Shown here piece after piece: positions 26,067 through 36,182 of a DNA stretch of 64,000 nt (the stretch's first letter is position 1; every line of letters begins with the position of its first letter). Source of the DNA: Shimia sp022448905 (lineage in GTDB: Bacteria > Pseudomonadota > Alphaproteobacteria > Rhodobacterales > Rhodobacteraceae); assembly GCF_047126315.1 (NCBI RefSeq), contig NZ_CP138953.1:2232001-2296000 (forward strand), in the 5' to 3' direction. A model generated the notes under the pieces. The model had not been told where the DNA came from. It searched no databases and was given only the letters and a program-made list of their open reading frames with translations. The position numbers were made by a program, and so were the translations under genes.

Positions 26067-27389
26067 TTATGGGTTGATTTGGGTAATGCCGTCTGGCGAG
26101 AAATGTACGGTTTGCCCAGCCTGTAGGCCCGCCATGAACGGCATGGCTACTGCTTGCAAAGCCACATCGCGGCCTTTTGCGGACAGGCGCTCTTTGGAAA
26201 TCACACGGGAGGTGTTTTCAAATCCAATCTCAGCGTGTCCCCAAATCAGCGGGTGAATCTCGCGCAGGTGTTCACGCACAACCATGTCAAAGCCGGCCCG
26301 CAAGGCCGGAGGCAAGTCTTCACGCAGTCCATCCGTACCATATTGAGATCGGGCATGCTGCCAACTGCGGTAAAGATGGGCGGCCATGAGGTTGGCCGAA
26401 TGTTGATCGCCACGGCGGTCAAGCGCATCTGTAACGCCATCGATGAAGTACTCTATCTCCATCATCTCGAGCCCGTTCGGGTCCACCAACAAGGCGTCAA
26501 ACCACACCCAAGCGTAGGCGCCTGCGCCCCAAATGTCGTAAGTTTGTGCTGCGATTCTACGAGCTTGCAGGTCGAGTTGTGAAAAATCCCCGTACCAGCG
26601 CGGCAGGAGGTAGTTGCCCAAAGCGCGCATGTGGCGGGGGTTTAGCGGGTCCAGCTGAATCAGCGATTCAAACTCGGCGCACAGAGTGTTGAGCGGCTGA
26701 GCCGATCCGGGCAGGAGGGCGCAGCGGGCGGCGGACAGGGCTGGGGAGAAATACTGTTTCGGGCAGTATTGTTTCAGAATGTCGGCGGCCCGATCAAAGT
26801 GGGCCTGGAAGGCGTCGCGATTCACGTCGCGAACATCATCTTTGGCAGCCGCGCCACGCCAGGCCCAGCCGATGTCTATGTGCATATGTGCCACCACCAA
26901 AGCCATGGGGTAGCTCTTGGGGTAGTCTTCGAGGAGGCTTTCGAGCGCTTCGATTCCGGAAAAGAAATCAGCACCTTCCGCTGGGCGGCCATGTAACAAA
27001 GCATGTTCGGCCGCACGAACGACATCGGAGCGAGCGCCAAACAGCATGAGCTCCGCCAGCGGTGTTCCGGTGGCGGTCGTTGCGCGGTTTTGGTCGTGCG
27101 TACGGATTAATTCCTCAAGCTCATCCCAGCGTTCCTGACGGGCCAGGAACTGCCCGTGGTCGCGGATGTGTTCACTTTCGATTTGATCCGGTGTGGAGGC
27201 GTTGATTGGAATTTCCAGGCGACTTAAGAGGTCGCGGAACGTGTTTTTTCCGTCTTTGGCCAGGTCGGACACGGCGGGTTTGCGCGGCATCGTCATCGCT
27301 TGTCCCAAACGGCGCAAAGCCGGCGCCGCAAATGCTGACGCGGCCGACACACCCTGGGATTTGGCTCGATCTCTGGAAAACAGTTTCAT
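26067..27389 (-). CDS. Uncharacterised protein, ~440 aa
   Basis: I do not recognise the family. It is a long, mostly helical cytoplasmic protein without signal peptide. After a basic N-terminus (KLFSRDRAKSQ) come repeated Trp/Tyr/His-containing helices (MALVVAHMHIDIGWAWRG; YDIWGAGAYAWVWFDALL; HLYRSWQHARSQYG), which could form a TPR-like solenoid. Two ATGs are adjacent; the second (27389) sits at better distance from a GGAACGGAG site. It lies downstream of the 141-aa membrane-protein gene on the same strand but is separated from it by 110 bases. Confidence 0.75.
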   Translation of the reverse strand: MKLFSRDRAKSQGVSAASAFAAPALRRLGQAMTMPRKPAVSDLAKDGKNTFRDLLSRLEIPINASTPDQIESEHIRDHGQFLARQERWDELEELIRTHDQNRATTATGTPLAELMLFGARSDVVRAAEHALLHGRPAEGADFFSGIEALESLLEDYPKSYPMALVVAHMHIDIGWAWRGAAAKDDVRDVNRDAFQAHFDRAADILKQYCPKQYFSPALSAARCALLPGSAQPLNTLCAEFESLIQLDPLNPRHMRALGNYLLPRWYGDFSQLDLQARRIAAQTYDIWGAGAYAWVWFDALLVDPNGLEMMEIEYFIDGVTDALDRRGDQHSANLMAAHLYRSWQHARSQYGTDGLREDLPPALRAGFDMVVREHLREIHPLIWGHAEIGFENTSRVISKERLSAKGRDVALQAVAMPFMAGLQAGQTVHFSPDGITQINP

Positions 27390-27502
27390 CATAGCTCCGT
27401 TCCTGCCACCGAACGGACTATGGGCGTGTATTCAGGCCAAAAAAGGGCACCATGTTGAAATCATGCGGTCACGCGCTGCCCAATTGTGGTCAAATTCGTT
27501 AC

Positions 27503-27928
27503 TCACATCAGGCGCAAGCGATCCCGTTTGACCGGTATGTCATGGCGCTCCAACGCGGCTTCCAAATCGGCGCGCGGTGGCAAAACATCTTGGGGAACCC
27601 GCACCTTAGCCTCATCATACATGATCAGAGTGATGCGGAAGGCCACGCCCAAACGGGTTGCAACATGCACCGATTTGATTTGATGGAAGCCGAGCTCTGC
27701 CTCCTGGGTGGCGTTTTTCCAGCGGATGCCGTTGTCATCCAGTTCAAAAGTCGCAACCGGGTTAAAGGCCACGTCGACAAGGGTGGGGATCACAAAGAAG
27801 GACAGCACCGCGACAATGCCCCAATGAATGCCGTAGCTTAGCAAACCAACTAGGCCAATGCTAACAAGGCAGAGCACGAGAATGCTGCGCGGATTGCGGC
27901 CGTAGTGGGCGTGTTTCAATGTATCCAT
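27503..27928 (-). CDS. Small membrane protein, uncharacterised
   Basis: A 141-aa protein with two N-terminal transmembrane helices close together (ILVLCLVSIGLVGLLSYGI and GIVAVLSFFVIPTLVDVAF) and a ~85-residue cytoplasmic beta-rich domain (TFELDDNGIRWKN; IKSVHVATRLGVAFRITLIMY), a bacterial PH-like arrangement. It starts two bases after the SDR stop, so it is the third gene of the pepN-SDR unit. Function unknown. Confidence 0.75.
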   Translation of the reverse strand: MDTLKHAHYGRNPRSILVLCLVSIGLVGLLSYGIHWGIVAVLSFFVIPTLVDVAFNPVATFELDDNGIRWKNATQEAELGFHQIKSVHVATRLGVAFRITLIMYDEAKVRVPQDVLPPRADLEAALERHDIPVKRDRLRLM

Positions 27929-27930
27929 GT

Positions 27931-28668
27931 TTACCGGCCTCCAGACACATCAAGCGTGCTGCCGGTTATGTAGCTGGCGTCTTCTGACAGCAGGAACAGG
28001 ATGGCGCGGGCAATTTCCTCTGAGGTGCCAGGGCGTTGCATTGGAATCTTATGCGCCAGAAGTTTGGCACGGTCTGGCGCGCCGCCTTTAGCGTGGATCT
28101 CTGTGTCAGTGATGCCGGGGCGCAGGCTGTTGACGCGAATACCCTGTGCGGCGACCTCATCGGCCAGACCTTTGGTGAAGGTGTCGATGGCCGCTTTGGA
28201 CGCGGCGTAGTCGACATATTCATTGGCCGAGCCAGTACGGGAGGCCACGGAGCTGACATTGACAATGGCGCCGCCGCCCTGCGCTTGCATACGGATCACC
28301 GCCTCCTTGGCGACCAGCATGGCACCGATCACGTTGACATCAAACATGCGCTTCAGGCGCGCGTGGGTAAATTCGGTGACAGGTGCGCCTTGGTCGACAA
28401 TGCCGGCGTTGTTGGCCAGCGCATCCACGCGGCCGAAGCTCGCGTCGATGGCTTTGAACATGGCTTCAACTTGGTCGGGATCCGCCACGTCTGCTTGAAA
28501 AAGTTCTGCACGAATGCCCAATGACCGTGCGGATTCCGCAACAGTTTCAGCGCCTTGGGTGTCGCTGCGGTAGTTCAGCGCGAGGTCATAACCCGCTTCG
28601 GCAGCCAATTTGGCAGTGGCCGCGCCAATGCCTGCGCTGGCGCCGGTGATCAGTAGAACTTTGGACAT
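27931..28668 (-). CDS. SDR-family NAD(P)-dependent oxidoreductase
   Basis: A 245-aa classical short-chain dehydrogenase. The cofactor motif TGASAGIGAATAKL, NNAGIV, catalytic Ser (VNVSSVASRTGS) and Tyr/Lys (YVDYAASK) are all visible, and it ends in LDVSGGR. The Arg after the second strand (LNYRSD) suits NADP. The substrate is unknown; FabG-like sugar or keto-acyl reductases are similar. Its ATG overlaps the pepN stop by one base. Confidence 0.9.
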   Translation of the reverse strand: MSKVLLITGASAGIGAATAKLAAEAGYDLALNYRSDTQGAETVAESARSLGIRAELFQADVADPDQVEAMFKAIDASFGRVDALANNAGIVDQGAPVTEFTHARLKRMFDVNVIGAMLVAKEAVIRMQAQGGGAIVNVSSVASRTGSANEYVDYAASKAAIDTFTKGLADEVAAQGIRVNSLRPGITDTEIHAKGGAPDRAKLLAHKIPMQRPGTSEEIARAILFLLSEDASYITGSTLDVSGGR

Positions 28669-31253
28669 TATGCCTCCAGAATGCGGGTCACCATTTCGGT
28701 GGTGTCGCGGCTCAAGCCATCCTGACCGGCGATGCGCTCAAGCTGTGCTTTCAAGAGCGCTTGCCGGTTGGCATCGTAGCGTTTCCAGGTTTGGAAGGCG
28801 CTGCACATGCGCGCGGTGGTTTGAGGGTTCACAGGGTCCAGCTTGATCAGCCAGTCCGCCAGCACTTTGTAGGCCGCGCCCGATTCATGGTTGAAGCCGG
28901 CGTGATGTGCGGCCATGACCCCCATCACGGCGCGGAAGCGATTGGGGTTTTTCCAATCAAAGTCAGCGTGTTGGGTGAGGGTGGTGACAGTTGTCGCAAG
29001 GTCTTCGGGGTTAGCAAACATCACCTGCATGGAGAACCATTTGTCGATCACCAGACGGTCGTCTTTCCATTGGTCATAGAAGGCTGCGACGGCATTTTCC
29101 CCTTTGCCCGCATCCAATAGCGCGCCGAAGGCTGCGAGTTGCAGAGTCATGTTGCCCGCGGATTTGTATTGTTTTTCAGCGGCTTCACCACCGTCCAGAC
29201 GGGTCAGAAGGGAGAGCGCGGCATTTGAAAGGCTGCGCTTGCCGGCAGGCTCCGCATCCGGCGAGAAGGGACCCGCGACCTGATTGGCTGCGTAGATGTC
29301 TGGTAGCAGATCTGCGAAGGCCTTGGCCTTGGCGTCGCGTAGGGTTTCTGTGGCAGCGTGGATTGCAGCCGGGTCCGCTGTGTGGCCTTGTTTGTGCAGA
29401 ATGCCTGCCAGTTCGGATTGCGAAGGTTGCCCAAGCATCAGAGCACGGTAGGCCGGATCAAGTCTGTCGTCGCGCAAAAGTGTCTTTAGGCCTGAGAGAT
29501 AGTCTGGGTTGGGAGCGGTCCCCTTCACGATTGTGCCAATCAGGCTGTCGCGCGCGAGATCGCGGCCCGCTTCCCAGCGGTTGAATGGATCGGTGTCATG
29601 TGCCAGCAGGAAAGCACGGCGGGCGTTGTCGATGTCCTGAGTCAGCGTCACAGGCGCAGAAAAACCGCGCAAAGCCGAGGGGATAGGGCGGGTGGCATGG
29701 CCTTTGAAGCTGAAACTCTGTTCCGCTTCGGTGAGTTCCAGGATCTTAGTGGGCAGCACTTCGTCGCCATTGTCATTGAGCAGGCCCACGGCCACCGGGA
29801 TGACCTGTGGGGCTTTCACATCTTGCCCTGGAGTTGGGGCGCTGGATTGGGTCAGGTGCAATGTAAAAGTGTCGCCCTCGTACTCTTCGCGCACGGTGAC
29901 TTCGGGCGTGCCGGATTGCGAGTACCACAGTTTGAACTGTGTGAGGTCGCGGCCGGTGCTGTCTTCAAAGACCTTGATCCAGTCCTCGATGGTGCAGGCC
30001 TGACCGTCGTGGCGCTCAAAATAGAGGTCGAGCGCCTTGGCATAGGCGTCATCACCCACCAAAGTTTTCAGCATACCAATGACTTCGGCGCCTTTTTCAT
30101 AGACCGTGGCTGTGTAGAAGTTGTTGATTTCCTGAAAGCTTTCAGGGCGCACCGGGTGGGACAGGGGACCTTGGTCTTCGGGGAACTGGCGCGCGCGCAG
30201 GGCGAGCACGTCGTCAATGCGTTTGACCGGCTCGGAGCGCATATCGGCGGTGAACTGCGCGTCGCGGAAGACGGTCAGGCCTTCTTTTAGGCAAAGCTGG
30301 AACCAGTCGCGGCAGGTGATGCGGTTGCCGGTCCAGTTGTGGAAATACTCATGCGCAATGATGGCTTCGATGCGCTCAAAGTTGCCGTCTGTTGCGGTTT
30401 CGGGGGAGGCAAGCACGCAGGAGCTGTTGAAAATGTTCAGCCCTTTGTTTTCCATCGCGCCCATGTTGAAATCGTCCACGGCGACGATGTTGAACTCGTC
30501 GAGATCGTATTCGCGGCCGTAGACCTCTTCGTCCCATTTCATAGACTTTTTAAGGGCTTCCATGCCGAAAGCACATTTGTGTTCGTCCCCGGGACGGACG
30601 TAGATAGAGAGGCGCACGTCTTTGCCGGACATGGTTTTGAACGTGTCTTCGTGAGCAACCAGATCACCGGCCACAAGGGCAAAGAGGTAGGCAGGCTTGG
30701 GCCAAGGGTCTTGATAAATAGAAATATTTGGTGCGGGAGACTGCGCGTTGTCCTGTTCGTAGTAGAGGCCGTTGCCATTAGACAGCATGACAGGCGTGTG
30801 CTCTGCATCGCTCTCTATGCGGACGGTGAACTGGGCCATGACATCAGGGCGGTCTGGGTACCACGTGATTTTGCGGAAACCTTCGGCTTCGCATTGTGTG
30901 CAATACATGCCGTTTGACATATAGAGTCCCTCAAGCGCCGTGTTGGCTTGTGGGTTGATTTCAACTTCGGCTTCCCAATTGAACGGGGCGTGGGGAACTT
31001 CGACTTCGATGCCGCCCTCAACGTGGTTTAGTGTGACCTCGTGTCCGTCAACTTTGGCGGAAATATGCTTGAGGCCTTCCCCATGCAGCATAAAGGGACG
31101 GTCATGCACTTCGTAGTCTGGGCGAAAGCGGATTCGAGAAATGACTCGGGTCGCAGTAGGATGGAGGCGAAACGTGAGATGCACATCGTCAATGATCCAA
31201 CCAAAGGGCTTGTAATCTTTTAGATAGATCGTTTGCGGCGCGGCGTCTTTCAT
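28668..31253 (-). CDS. pepN: Aminopeptidase N (M1 family)
   Basis: An 861-aa zinc aminopeptidase close in length to E. coli PepN, removing N-terminal residues from peptides in the cytoplasm. The exopeptidase motif GAMENKGLNIFN and the zinc site HEYFHNWTGNRITCRDWFQLCLKEGLT (split HExxH-x18-E) are intact. The start at 31253 is chosen because GGAGA lies seven bases upstream; an ATG 12 bases earlier is an alternative. It is the first gene of a three-gene unit and is divergent from glcB. Confidence 0.95.
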   Translation of the reverse strand: MKDAAPQTIYLKDYKPFGWIIDDVHLTFRLHPTATRVISRIRFRPDYEVHDRPFMLHGEGLKHISAKVDGHEVTLNHVEGGIEVEVPHAPFNWEAEVEINPQANTALEGLYMSNGMYCTQCEAEGFRKITWYPDRPDVMAQFTVRIESDAEHTPVMLSNGNGLYYEQDNAQSPAPNISIYQDPWPKPAYLFALVAGDLVAHEDTFKTMSGKDVRLSIYVRPGDEHKCAFGMEALKKSMKWDEEVYGREYDLDEFNIVAVDDFNMGAMENKGLNIFNSSCVLASPETATDGNFERIEAIIAHEYFHNWTGNRITCRDWFQLCLKEGLTVFRDAQFTADMRSEPVKRIDDVLALRARQFPEDQGPLSHPVRPESFQEINNFYTATVYEKGAEVIGMLKTLVGDDAYAKALDLYFERHDGQACTIEDWIKVFEDSTGRDLTQFKLWYSQSGTPEVTVREEYEGDTFTLHLTQSSAPTPGQDVKAPQVIPVAVGLLNDNGDEVLPTKILELTEAEQSFSFKGHATRPIPSALRGFSAPVTLTQDIDNARRAFLLAHDTDPFNRWEAGRDLARDSLIGTIVKGTAPNPDYLSGLKTLLRDDRLDPAYRALMLGQPSQSELAGILHKQGHTADPAAIHAATETLRDAKAKAFADLLPDIYAANQVAGPFSPDAEPAGKRSLSNAALSLLTRLDGGEAAEKQYKSAGNMTLQLAAFGALLDAGKGENAVAAFYDQWKDDRLVIDKWFSMQVMFANPEDLATTVTTLTQHADFDWKNPNRFRAVMGVMAAHHAGFNHESGAAYKVLADWLIKLDPVNPQTTARMCSAFQTWKRYDANRQALLKAQLERIAGQDGLSRDTTEMVTRILEA

Positions 31254-31463
31254 CACGGTCTCCATATGTTGCTCATCTTGGTGTAGCTTTTCGGGCGGCA
31301 CCCGCAAGGGGGTAGGCGATTTTTCACAAAATGGATGTGCAGTTTCGCAAATCTATGGAAAAAGTTGAAAATCCCTTTGGGAAAGGAAGGTAAGCGGTTT
31401 TATTGCCTATAGAAAACATGTGCACTAATTGAAACGCGACGCCAGAGATGAGGAAGTTTCACA

Positions 31464-33596
31464 ATGACCAAGAGAATTGAGCAGCACGGGCTGCAGATTG
31501 CCGACGAACTCTATGATTTCATTGTGAGTAAGGCGCTTCCCGGGACTGGTGTGGATGCGGATGTGTTCTGGCAGGGCTTGAGTGTTCTGGCACATGAGTT
31601 TGGGCCAACCAACCGTGCGTTGCTCGCCAAGCGGGAAGAGATTCAGCAGAAGATCGATGGCTGGCATCTGGCCCGCAAAGGTCAGGCGCATGATGCGGAG
31701 GCGTATAAAGCGTTTCTGCAGGAGATCGGCTATCTGGTGGCCGAGGGCGAAGACTTTGCGGTTGAGACGGCTAATGTTGATCCGGAGATCGCAGCGATTC
31801 CCGGTCCGCAATTGGTGGTCCCGATCACCAATGCGCGCTTTGCCTTGAATGCGGCCAATGCCCGGTGGGGCAGCCTTTATGACGCGCTTTATGGCACCGA
31901 CGCGATGGGTGATCTGCCGTCTGGCAAGGGTTACGACTCGGCGCGTGGGGCACGTGTGATTGCCTGGGGACGGGACTTCCTGGACAAGACTCTGCCGCTG
32001 GCTGCTGGTAGCTGGGCAGACATTGACGGATTGTCGGTTGAAGGTGGGCAGCTTGTGCCTGCGCTACAGGCGGCGGAGGCCTTTGTCGGTCACGTGGGTG
32101 GCGCCGCTGCGCCGTCGCGTATTTTGATGAAAAACAACGGTCTGCACGTGATTGTTGAAGTTGATCGCGCGGGTAGTATCGGCGCATCCGACAAGGCGGG
32201 TATCAACGACATCACGCTGGAAAGCGCGCTGTCGACGATCATGGACTGTGAGGATTCCGTGGCCTGTGTGGACGCCGAAGACAAGGTTGTGGCCTACGGA
32301 AATTGGTTGGGTCTGATGCAGGGCAACCTGTCCGAAGAGGTTGCCAAAGGCGGCAAGACCTTCACGCGTGTTTTGAAAGATGACGTTTCTTTTACCGCAG
32401 CGAACGGTACGGAAACCTCGCTGAAAGGTCGCTCGTTGATGTTGGTGCGCAACGTTGGCCATCTGATGACCAACCCAGCGGTGCTGGATCGGGACGGCAA
32501 TGAGATTGGCGAAGGGCTGATGGATGCGCTTGTGACCGTGATGATCGCGATGCATGATCTGAAGCAGGAAAGCGGCAACTCGGTGCATGGCTCCGTCTAT
32601 GTGGTGAAGCCGAAGATGCACGGGCCGGAAGAGGTGGCGTTCTCGGATGCGATCTTTGCCAAGGTTGAGGACATTCTGGGCCTGCCGCGCAACACGGTGA
32701 AGATGGGCATCATGGACGAGGAGCGCCGCACAAGCGCCAACCTCAAGGAATGTATCCGGGCCGCAAAAGGTCGCGTGGCGTTTATCAACACCGGGTTCCT
32801 GGACCGCACTGGGGACGAGATCCACACCTCCATGGAAGCGGGCGCTTTCCTGCGCAAGGGTGAGATGAAGACCACACCGTGGATCCTGTCTTATGAAGAT
32901 CGCAACGTGGATATCGGTCTGGCCTGTGGGCTTCAAGGCAAGGCGCAGATTGGCAAAGGCATGTGGGCCATGCCGGACCTGATGGGCGCGATGCTGGAGC
33001 AGAAGATTGGCCATCCGAAATCTGGCGCGAACTGTGCCTGGGTGCCATCGCCAACCGCAGCAACGCTGCACGCGACGCACTATCACGAGGTCGACGTGCT
33101 GGCGCGACAGGAAGAGATCAAAGCCGGTGGCGCACGCGGGACGTTGGACGATCTGCTGACTGTGCCAGTGATGGACGGGCAGAACCTTTCAGAGGAAGAG
33201 ATTGCCGCTGAGGTCGAAAACAACGCGCAGGGCATCTTGGGCTATGTGGTGCGTTGGGTGGATCAGGGCGTGGGCTGTTCCAAAGTGCCGGACATCAATG
33301 ATGTGGGCCTGATGGAAGACCGCGCAACCTGCCGGATTTCCAGCCAGGGTCTGGCCAACTGGCTGCACCAAGGTGTGGTGAGCGAAGCGCAGGTCATGGC
33401 CGCGATGCAGAAGATGGCGGCTGTGGTGGACCGGCAGAATGCCAATGATCCGCTTTATGCGCCGATGGCGCCGGGCTTTGACGGGATTGCTTTCCAGGCG
33501 GCCTGTGATCTGGTGTTCAAGGGGCGCATCCAGCCATCGGGCTATACCGAGCCGGTGCTGCATGCGCGGCGGCTGGAGCTGAAGGCACAAGCCTAA
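31464..33596 (+). CDS. glcB: Malate synthase G
   Basis: A 710-aa monomeric malate synthase condensing glyoxylate with acetyl-CoA. It serves the glyoxylate shunt, glycolate use and the ethylmalonyl-CoA pathway. Family segments include GSVYVVKPKMHGPEEVAF, RTSANLKECIRAAKGRVAFINTGFLDRTGDEIHTSMEAG and SGANCAWVPSPTAATLHATHYHEV. Length is normal for the G isoform. A GAGGAAG precedes the ATG. No glyoxylate regulator gene is adjacent. Confidence 0.97.
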   Translation: MTKRIEQHGLQIADELYDFIVSKALPGTGVDADVFWQGLSVLAHEFGPTNRALLAKREEIQQKIDGWHLARKGQAHDAEAYKAFLQEIGYLVAEGEDFAVETANVDPEIAAIPGPQLVVPITNARFALNAANARWGSLYDALYGTDAMGDLPSGKGYDSARGARVIAWGRDFLDKTLPLAAGSWADIDGLSVEGGQLVPALQAAEAFVGHVGGAAAPSRILMKNNGLHVIVEVDRAGSIGASDKAGINDITLESALSTIMDCEDSVACVDAEDKVVAYGNWLGLMQGNLSEEVAKGGKTFTRVLKDDVSFTAANGTETSLKGRSLMLVRNVGHLMTNPAVLDRDGNEIGEGLMDALVTVMIAMHDLKQESGNSVHGSVYVVKPKMHGPEEVAFSDAIFAKVEDILGLPRNTVKMGIMDEERRTSANLKECIRAAKGRVAFINTGFLDRTGDEIHTSMEAGAFLRKGEMKTTPWILSYEDRNVDIGLACGLQGKAQIGKGMWAMPDLMGAMLEQKIGHPKSGANCAWVPSPTAATLHATHYHEVDVLARQEEIKAGGARGTLDDLLTVPVMDGQNLSEEEIAAEVENNAQGILGYVVRWVDQGVGCSKVPDINDVGLMEDRATCRISSQGLANWLHQGVVSEAQVMAAMQKMAAVVDRQNANDPLYAPMAPGFDGIAFQAACDLVFKGRIQPSGYTEPVLHARRLELKAQA

Positions 33597-33606
33597 CAAT
33601 CGATCA

Positions 33607-33630
33607 GGTCGGGGGACGCCCCGGCCTTTT
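33607..33630 (+). terminator. Intrinsic terminator after glcB
   Basis: An 8-bp stem (GGTCGGGG / CCCCGGCC, one wobble) with a GACG loop is followed by TTTT and then GTCTTTGTCTT, ten bases after the stop. Confidence 0.85.
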
Positions 33631-33722
33631 GTCTTTGTCTTGAATGATGTGAACGCTTCGGGGCTTTCTCATTTGGGATGCGCGTCCTATGGTTAGCTGC
33701 GCAACAAGTCAAAGAGGCCAGC

Positions 33723-34502
33723 ATGACGCGTCCTGTCGTCGGGATCATCGGCAACCAGTATCTGATCAATGACCAATATCCGGCGCATGCCGGGGGGACT
33801 ATGAATTCCGAAGCGGTGTCAGGGGTTTCCGGCTGTATGCCGCTGTTGATTCCAGCTGATCCGCGGTTTGTTTCTGTGGCTGAGTTGCTGGAGAAATGTG
33901 ACGGGTTTCTGCTGACCGGCGGGCGGCCCAATGTGCACCCTGAGGAATACGGCGAGGCAGCGACGGCGGCGCATGGAGAATTTGACCGGGCGCGGGATGC
34001 GATAGTGCTGCCGCTGGTGCGGGCCTGCGTGGAATCTGGGCAGCCGTTTATGGGGATTTGCCGGGGATTTCAGGAGGTTAACGTTGCCATGGGGGGCAGC
34101 CTCTATCCGGAAATCCGCGATCTACCGGGGCGGGACAATCACCGGATGCCGCCGGATGGCACGTTGGAAGAGAAGTTTGCGCTGCGCCACACGGTGGAGT
34201 TCAGCGAGAACGGCCCGTTCCATCACCTGTTTGGTAGTCAGAAAGTGATGACTAACACGTTGCACGGCCAAGGTATCAAGCGTGCGGGAAGTCGTGTGAT
34301 TATAGATGGTTACGCACCAGATGAAACGCCGGAAGCAATTTACATCGAGGGCGCGCCAGGGTTCACCATGTCGGTGCAGTGGCATCCGGAATGGGATGCG
34401 GCCAATGACCCGGTGAGCCGTCCGCTGTTTGAAGCCTTTGGCGAAGCGGTGCGGGCCTGGGCAAGCGGGCAGGAAGCGCGGCCTGTGCTCAAGTTGGCTT
34501 AA
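33723..34502 (+). CDS. Class I glutamine amidotransferase-like hydrolase (PuuD/gamma-Glu-GABA hydrolase type)
   Basis: A 259-aa cytoplasmic peptidase C26-type protein. The nucleophile Cys sits in FMGICRGFQEVNVAMGGSLYPEI and the catalytic His in MSVQWHPEWD. These are the PuuD signature, which hydrolyses gamma-glutamyl amides in polyamine breakdown. The true substrate is open because no puu-like genes are adjacent. The ATG at 33723 matches the family start (MTRPVVGIIGNQY) with an AGAGG upstream; the frame is open 15 codons further. Confidence 0.88.
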   Translation: MTRPVVGIIGNQYLINDQYPAHAGGTMNSEAVSGVSGCMPLLIPADPRFVSVAELLEKCDGFLLTGGRPNVHPEEYGEAATAAHGEFDRARDAIVLPLVRACVESGQPFMGICRGFQEVNVAMGGSLYPEIRDLPGRDNHRMPPDGTLEEKFALRHTVEFSENGPFHHLFGSQKVMTNTLHGQGIKRAGSRVIIDGYAPDETPEAIYIEGAPGFTMSVQWHPEWDAANDPVSRPLFEAFGEAVRAWASGQEARPVLKLA

Positions 34503-34630
34503 AGGTTAACAGCCAAAACGAAGCTGATTTGCACGTCGGTATATTGTCGGTATCGCGACTGTTTCGCGACTGTCCATAAAAATGGAATATGTATTCCTTA
34601 ACGCCGCAGCGTCCGCGCGATGAGATGGCG

Positions 34631-34659
34631 AAAGGGCTTGGGAAAGCGCCAAGCCCTTT
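34631..34659. terminator. Bidirectional terminator between puuD-like gene and sqdB
   Basis: A perfect 11-bp stem AAAGGGCTTGG / CCAAGCCCTTT with a 7-base loop lies between two convergent genes, with A/T ends on both sides (AAA...TTT). Confidence 0.8.
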
Positions 34660-34672
34660 GCCGATGTTCGTA

Positions 34673-35932
34673 TCAGGCGCTGTCTTGCATTTGAACTACG
34701 TCACCCGTATCGCCGCGGGCCTTGCCCTCTTCGAGCGCTTTCACGGTGACAACACCGGGCTTCTGGTTCTTGGTCCAGACCGTGGCGGCGGCTACGCGAT
34801 CGCGATTGATCCGATCCGCGTATTTCTGTGCCACCTGGTAAGTGTCAGACAGCAGGCCTTCGGCCAAAGTGGTTGGATTGAGACCAAGCTTGAGGAAGCT
34901 GGCGTTTGACACTCGGAGGTCGTTTTCGGCAGCTTCTTTGCGCGGGTTGTCGACCATGGCAACTTCGGCGCCGGTCAAGCGGGCGACCAAATCCGCAAGC
35001 TCACGCACGCGATGGGTTTCGGTCATTTGATTGCGGATGACGGGGCGGTCGCCTTTTTCCGGTGGGTTGGAAATTGCCAGTTCGATGCAGCGCACGGTGT
35101 CGCGGATGTGGATAAAGGCGCGGGTCTGTCCGCCGGTGCCGTGTACGGTCAGCGGGTAGCCAATGGCGGCCTGCATCAGAAAGCGGTTGAGCACCGTGCC
35201 GTAGTCGCCGTCGTAGGCAAAGCGGTTGATCAGCCTTTCGTCGCGGCGTGTCTCGTCGGTTTGGGTGCCCCAGACAATGCCTTGGTGCAGATCGGTCACG
35301 CGGATGCCGTCGTTCTTGGCGTAGAACTGGAACATCAGCTGATCCATGGTTTTGGTCATGTGGTAGATGCTGCCCGGATTGGACGGGTAGAGGATTTCGC
35401 GGTTGTGTATGACGTTGTCATCACCGCGCACCATGATTTGCTGATAGCCTTCGGGGATTTCCAAACCCGCGCCGTCGTAGCCATACACGCCCATGGTGCC
35501 GAGGTGCACAACATGGGCATCCAGATCGAGCAACACCAGAGCGGCGAGAATGTTGTGGGTGGCGTTGATGTTGTTGTCGACGGTGTAACGTTTGGGGCAG
35601 GCACCGCGCATGGAGTAGGGGGCAGACCGCTGCTCGCCAAAATGCACCACTGCGTCGGGGCGCAACTCGCCCATCAGGATGGCGAGGTCGTCAAATTCCT
35701 GTGCGACGTCCAGTTCGACAAATTTGATGGTTTTGCCGCTGACCTCCTTCCAGGCTTCAATGCGTTCTTGGGTGGATTTGATTGGTGTCAGGCTGACCAC
35801 GCCGAGGCGGTTGTCGATTTTGCGGCGCGAGAGGTTGTCCACGATGGTGACGTCGTAGCCTTGCTCGCTGAGATAGAGGGAAGTGGGCCAGCCGCAAAAG
35901 CCGTCGCCGCCAATAACCAGAACTTTGTTCAT
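34673..35932 (-). CDS. sqdB: UDP-sulfoquinovose synthase SqdB
   Basis: A 419-aa extended-SDR enzyme that converts UDP-glucose and sulfite to UDP-sulfoquinovose, the head-group donor of the sulfolipid SQDG. Diagnostic features are the NAD motif GGDGFCGWPTSLYLS, the segment VVHFGEQRSAPYSM and the YHMTK catalytic Tyr/Lys. SqdB usually works with a sulfolipid synthase (SqdD or SqdX); none is adjacent, so the partner must lie elsewhere. The ATG at 35932 has GGAGA at good spacing and begins MNKVLVIGG. Confidence 0.94.
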   Translation of the reverse strand: MNKVLVIGGDGFCGWPTSLYLSEQGYDVTIVDNLSRRKIDNRLGVVSLTPIKSTQERIEAWKEVSGKTIKFVELDVAQEFDDLAILMGELRPDAVVHFGEQRSAPYSMRGACPKRYTVDNNINATHNILAALVLLDLDAHVVHLGTMGVYGYDGAGLEIPEGYQQIMVRGDDNVIHNREILYPSNPGSIYHMTKTMDQLMFQFYAKNDGIRVTDLHQGIVWGTQTDETRRDERLINRFAYDGDYGTVLNRFLMQAAIGYPLTVHGTGGQTRAFIHIRDTVRCIELAISNPPEKGDRPVIRNQMTETHRVRELADLVARLTGAEVAMVDNPRKEAAENDLRVSNASFLKLGLNPTTLAEGLLSDTYQVAQKYADRINRDRVAAATVWTKNQKPGVVTVKALEEGKARGDTGDVVQMQDSA

Positions 35933-36182
35933 GCGCGTTCTCCAAATGCCAGCCGAGGGGGCTGGTGTTGCGTTCCTGAAATGCCCCTCGGAAGGGGAGC
36001 AGGGCGCAGGGAACCTCTCATGAGCCGTGAAATTGCCGGTCATGGGTTTTGGTGGTTGGTCGCGCCCTGTGTCTTGTCCGTCGTGCAAACAGCCTATGGG
36101 CGCGAAGGCCGCGCCGTAAAGGTGTTTGTGATCCGGGTACGCAAAGCGCGGCCTGTTGGTTTAACCTCAGAAGGGAGGTGGC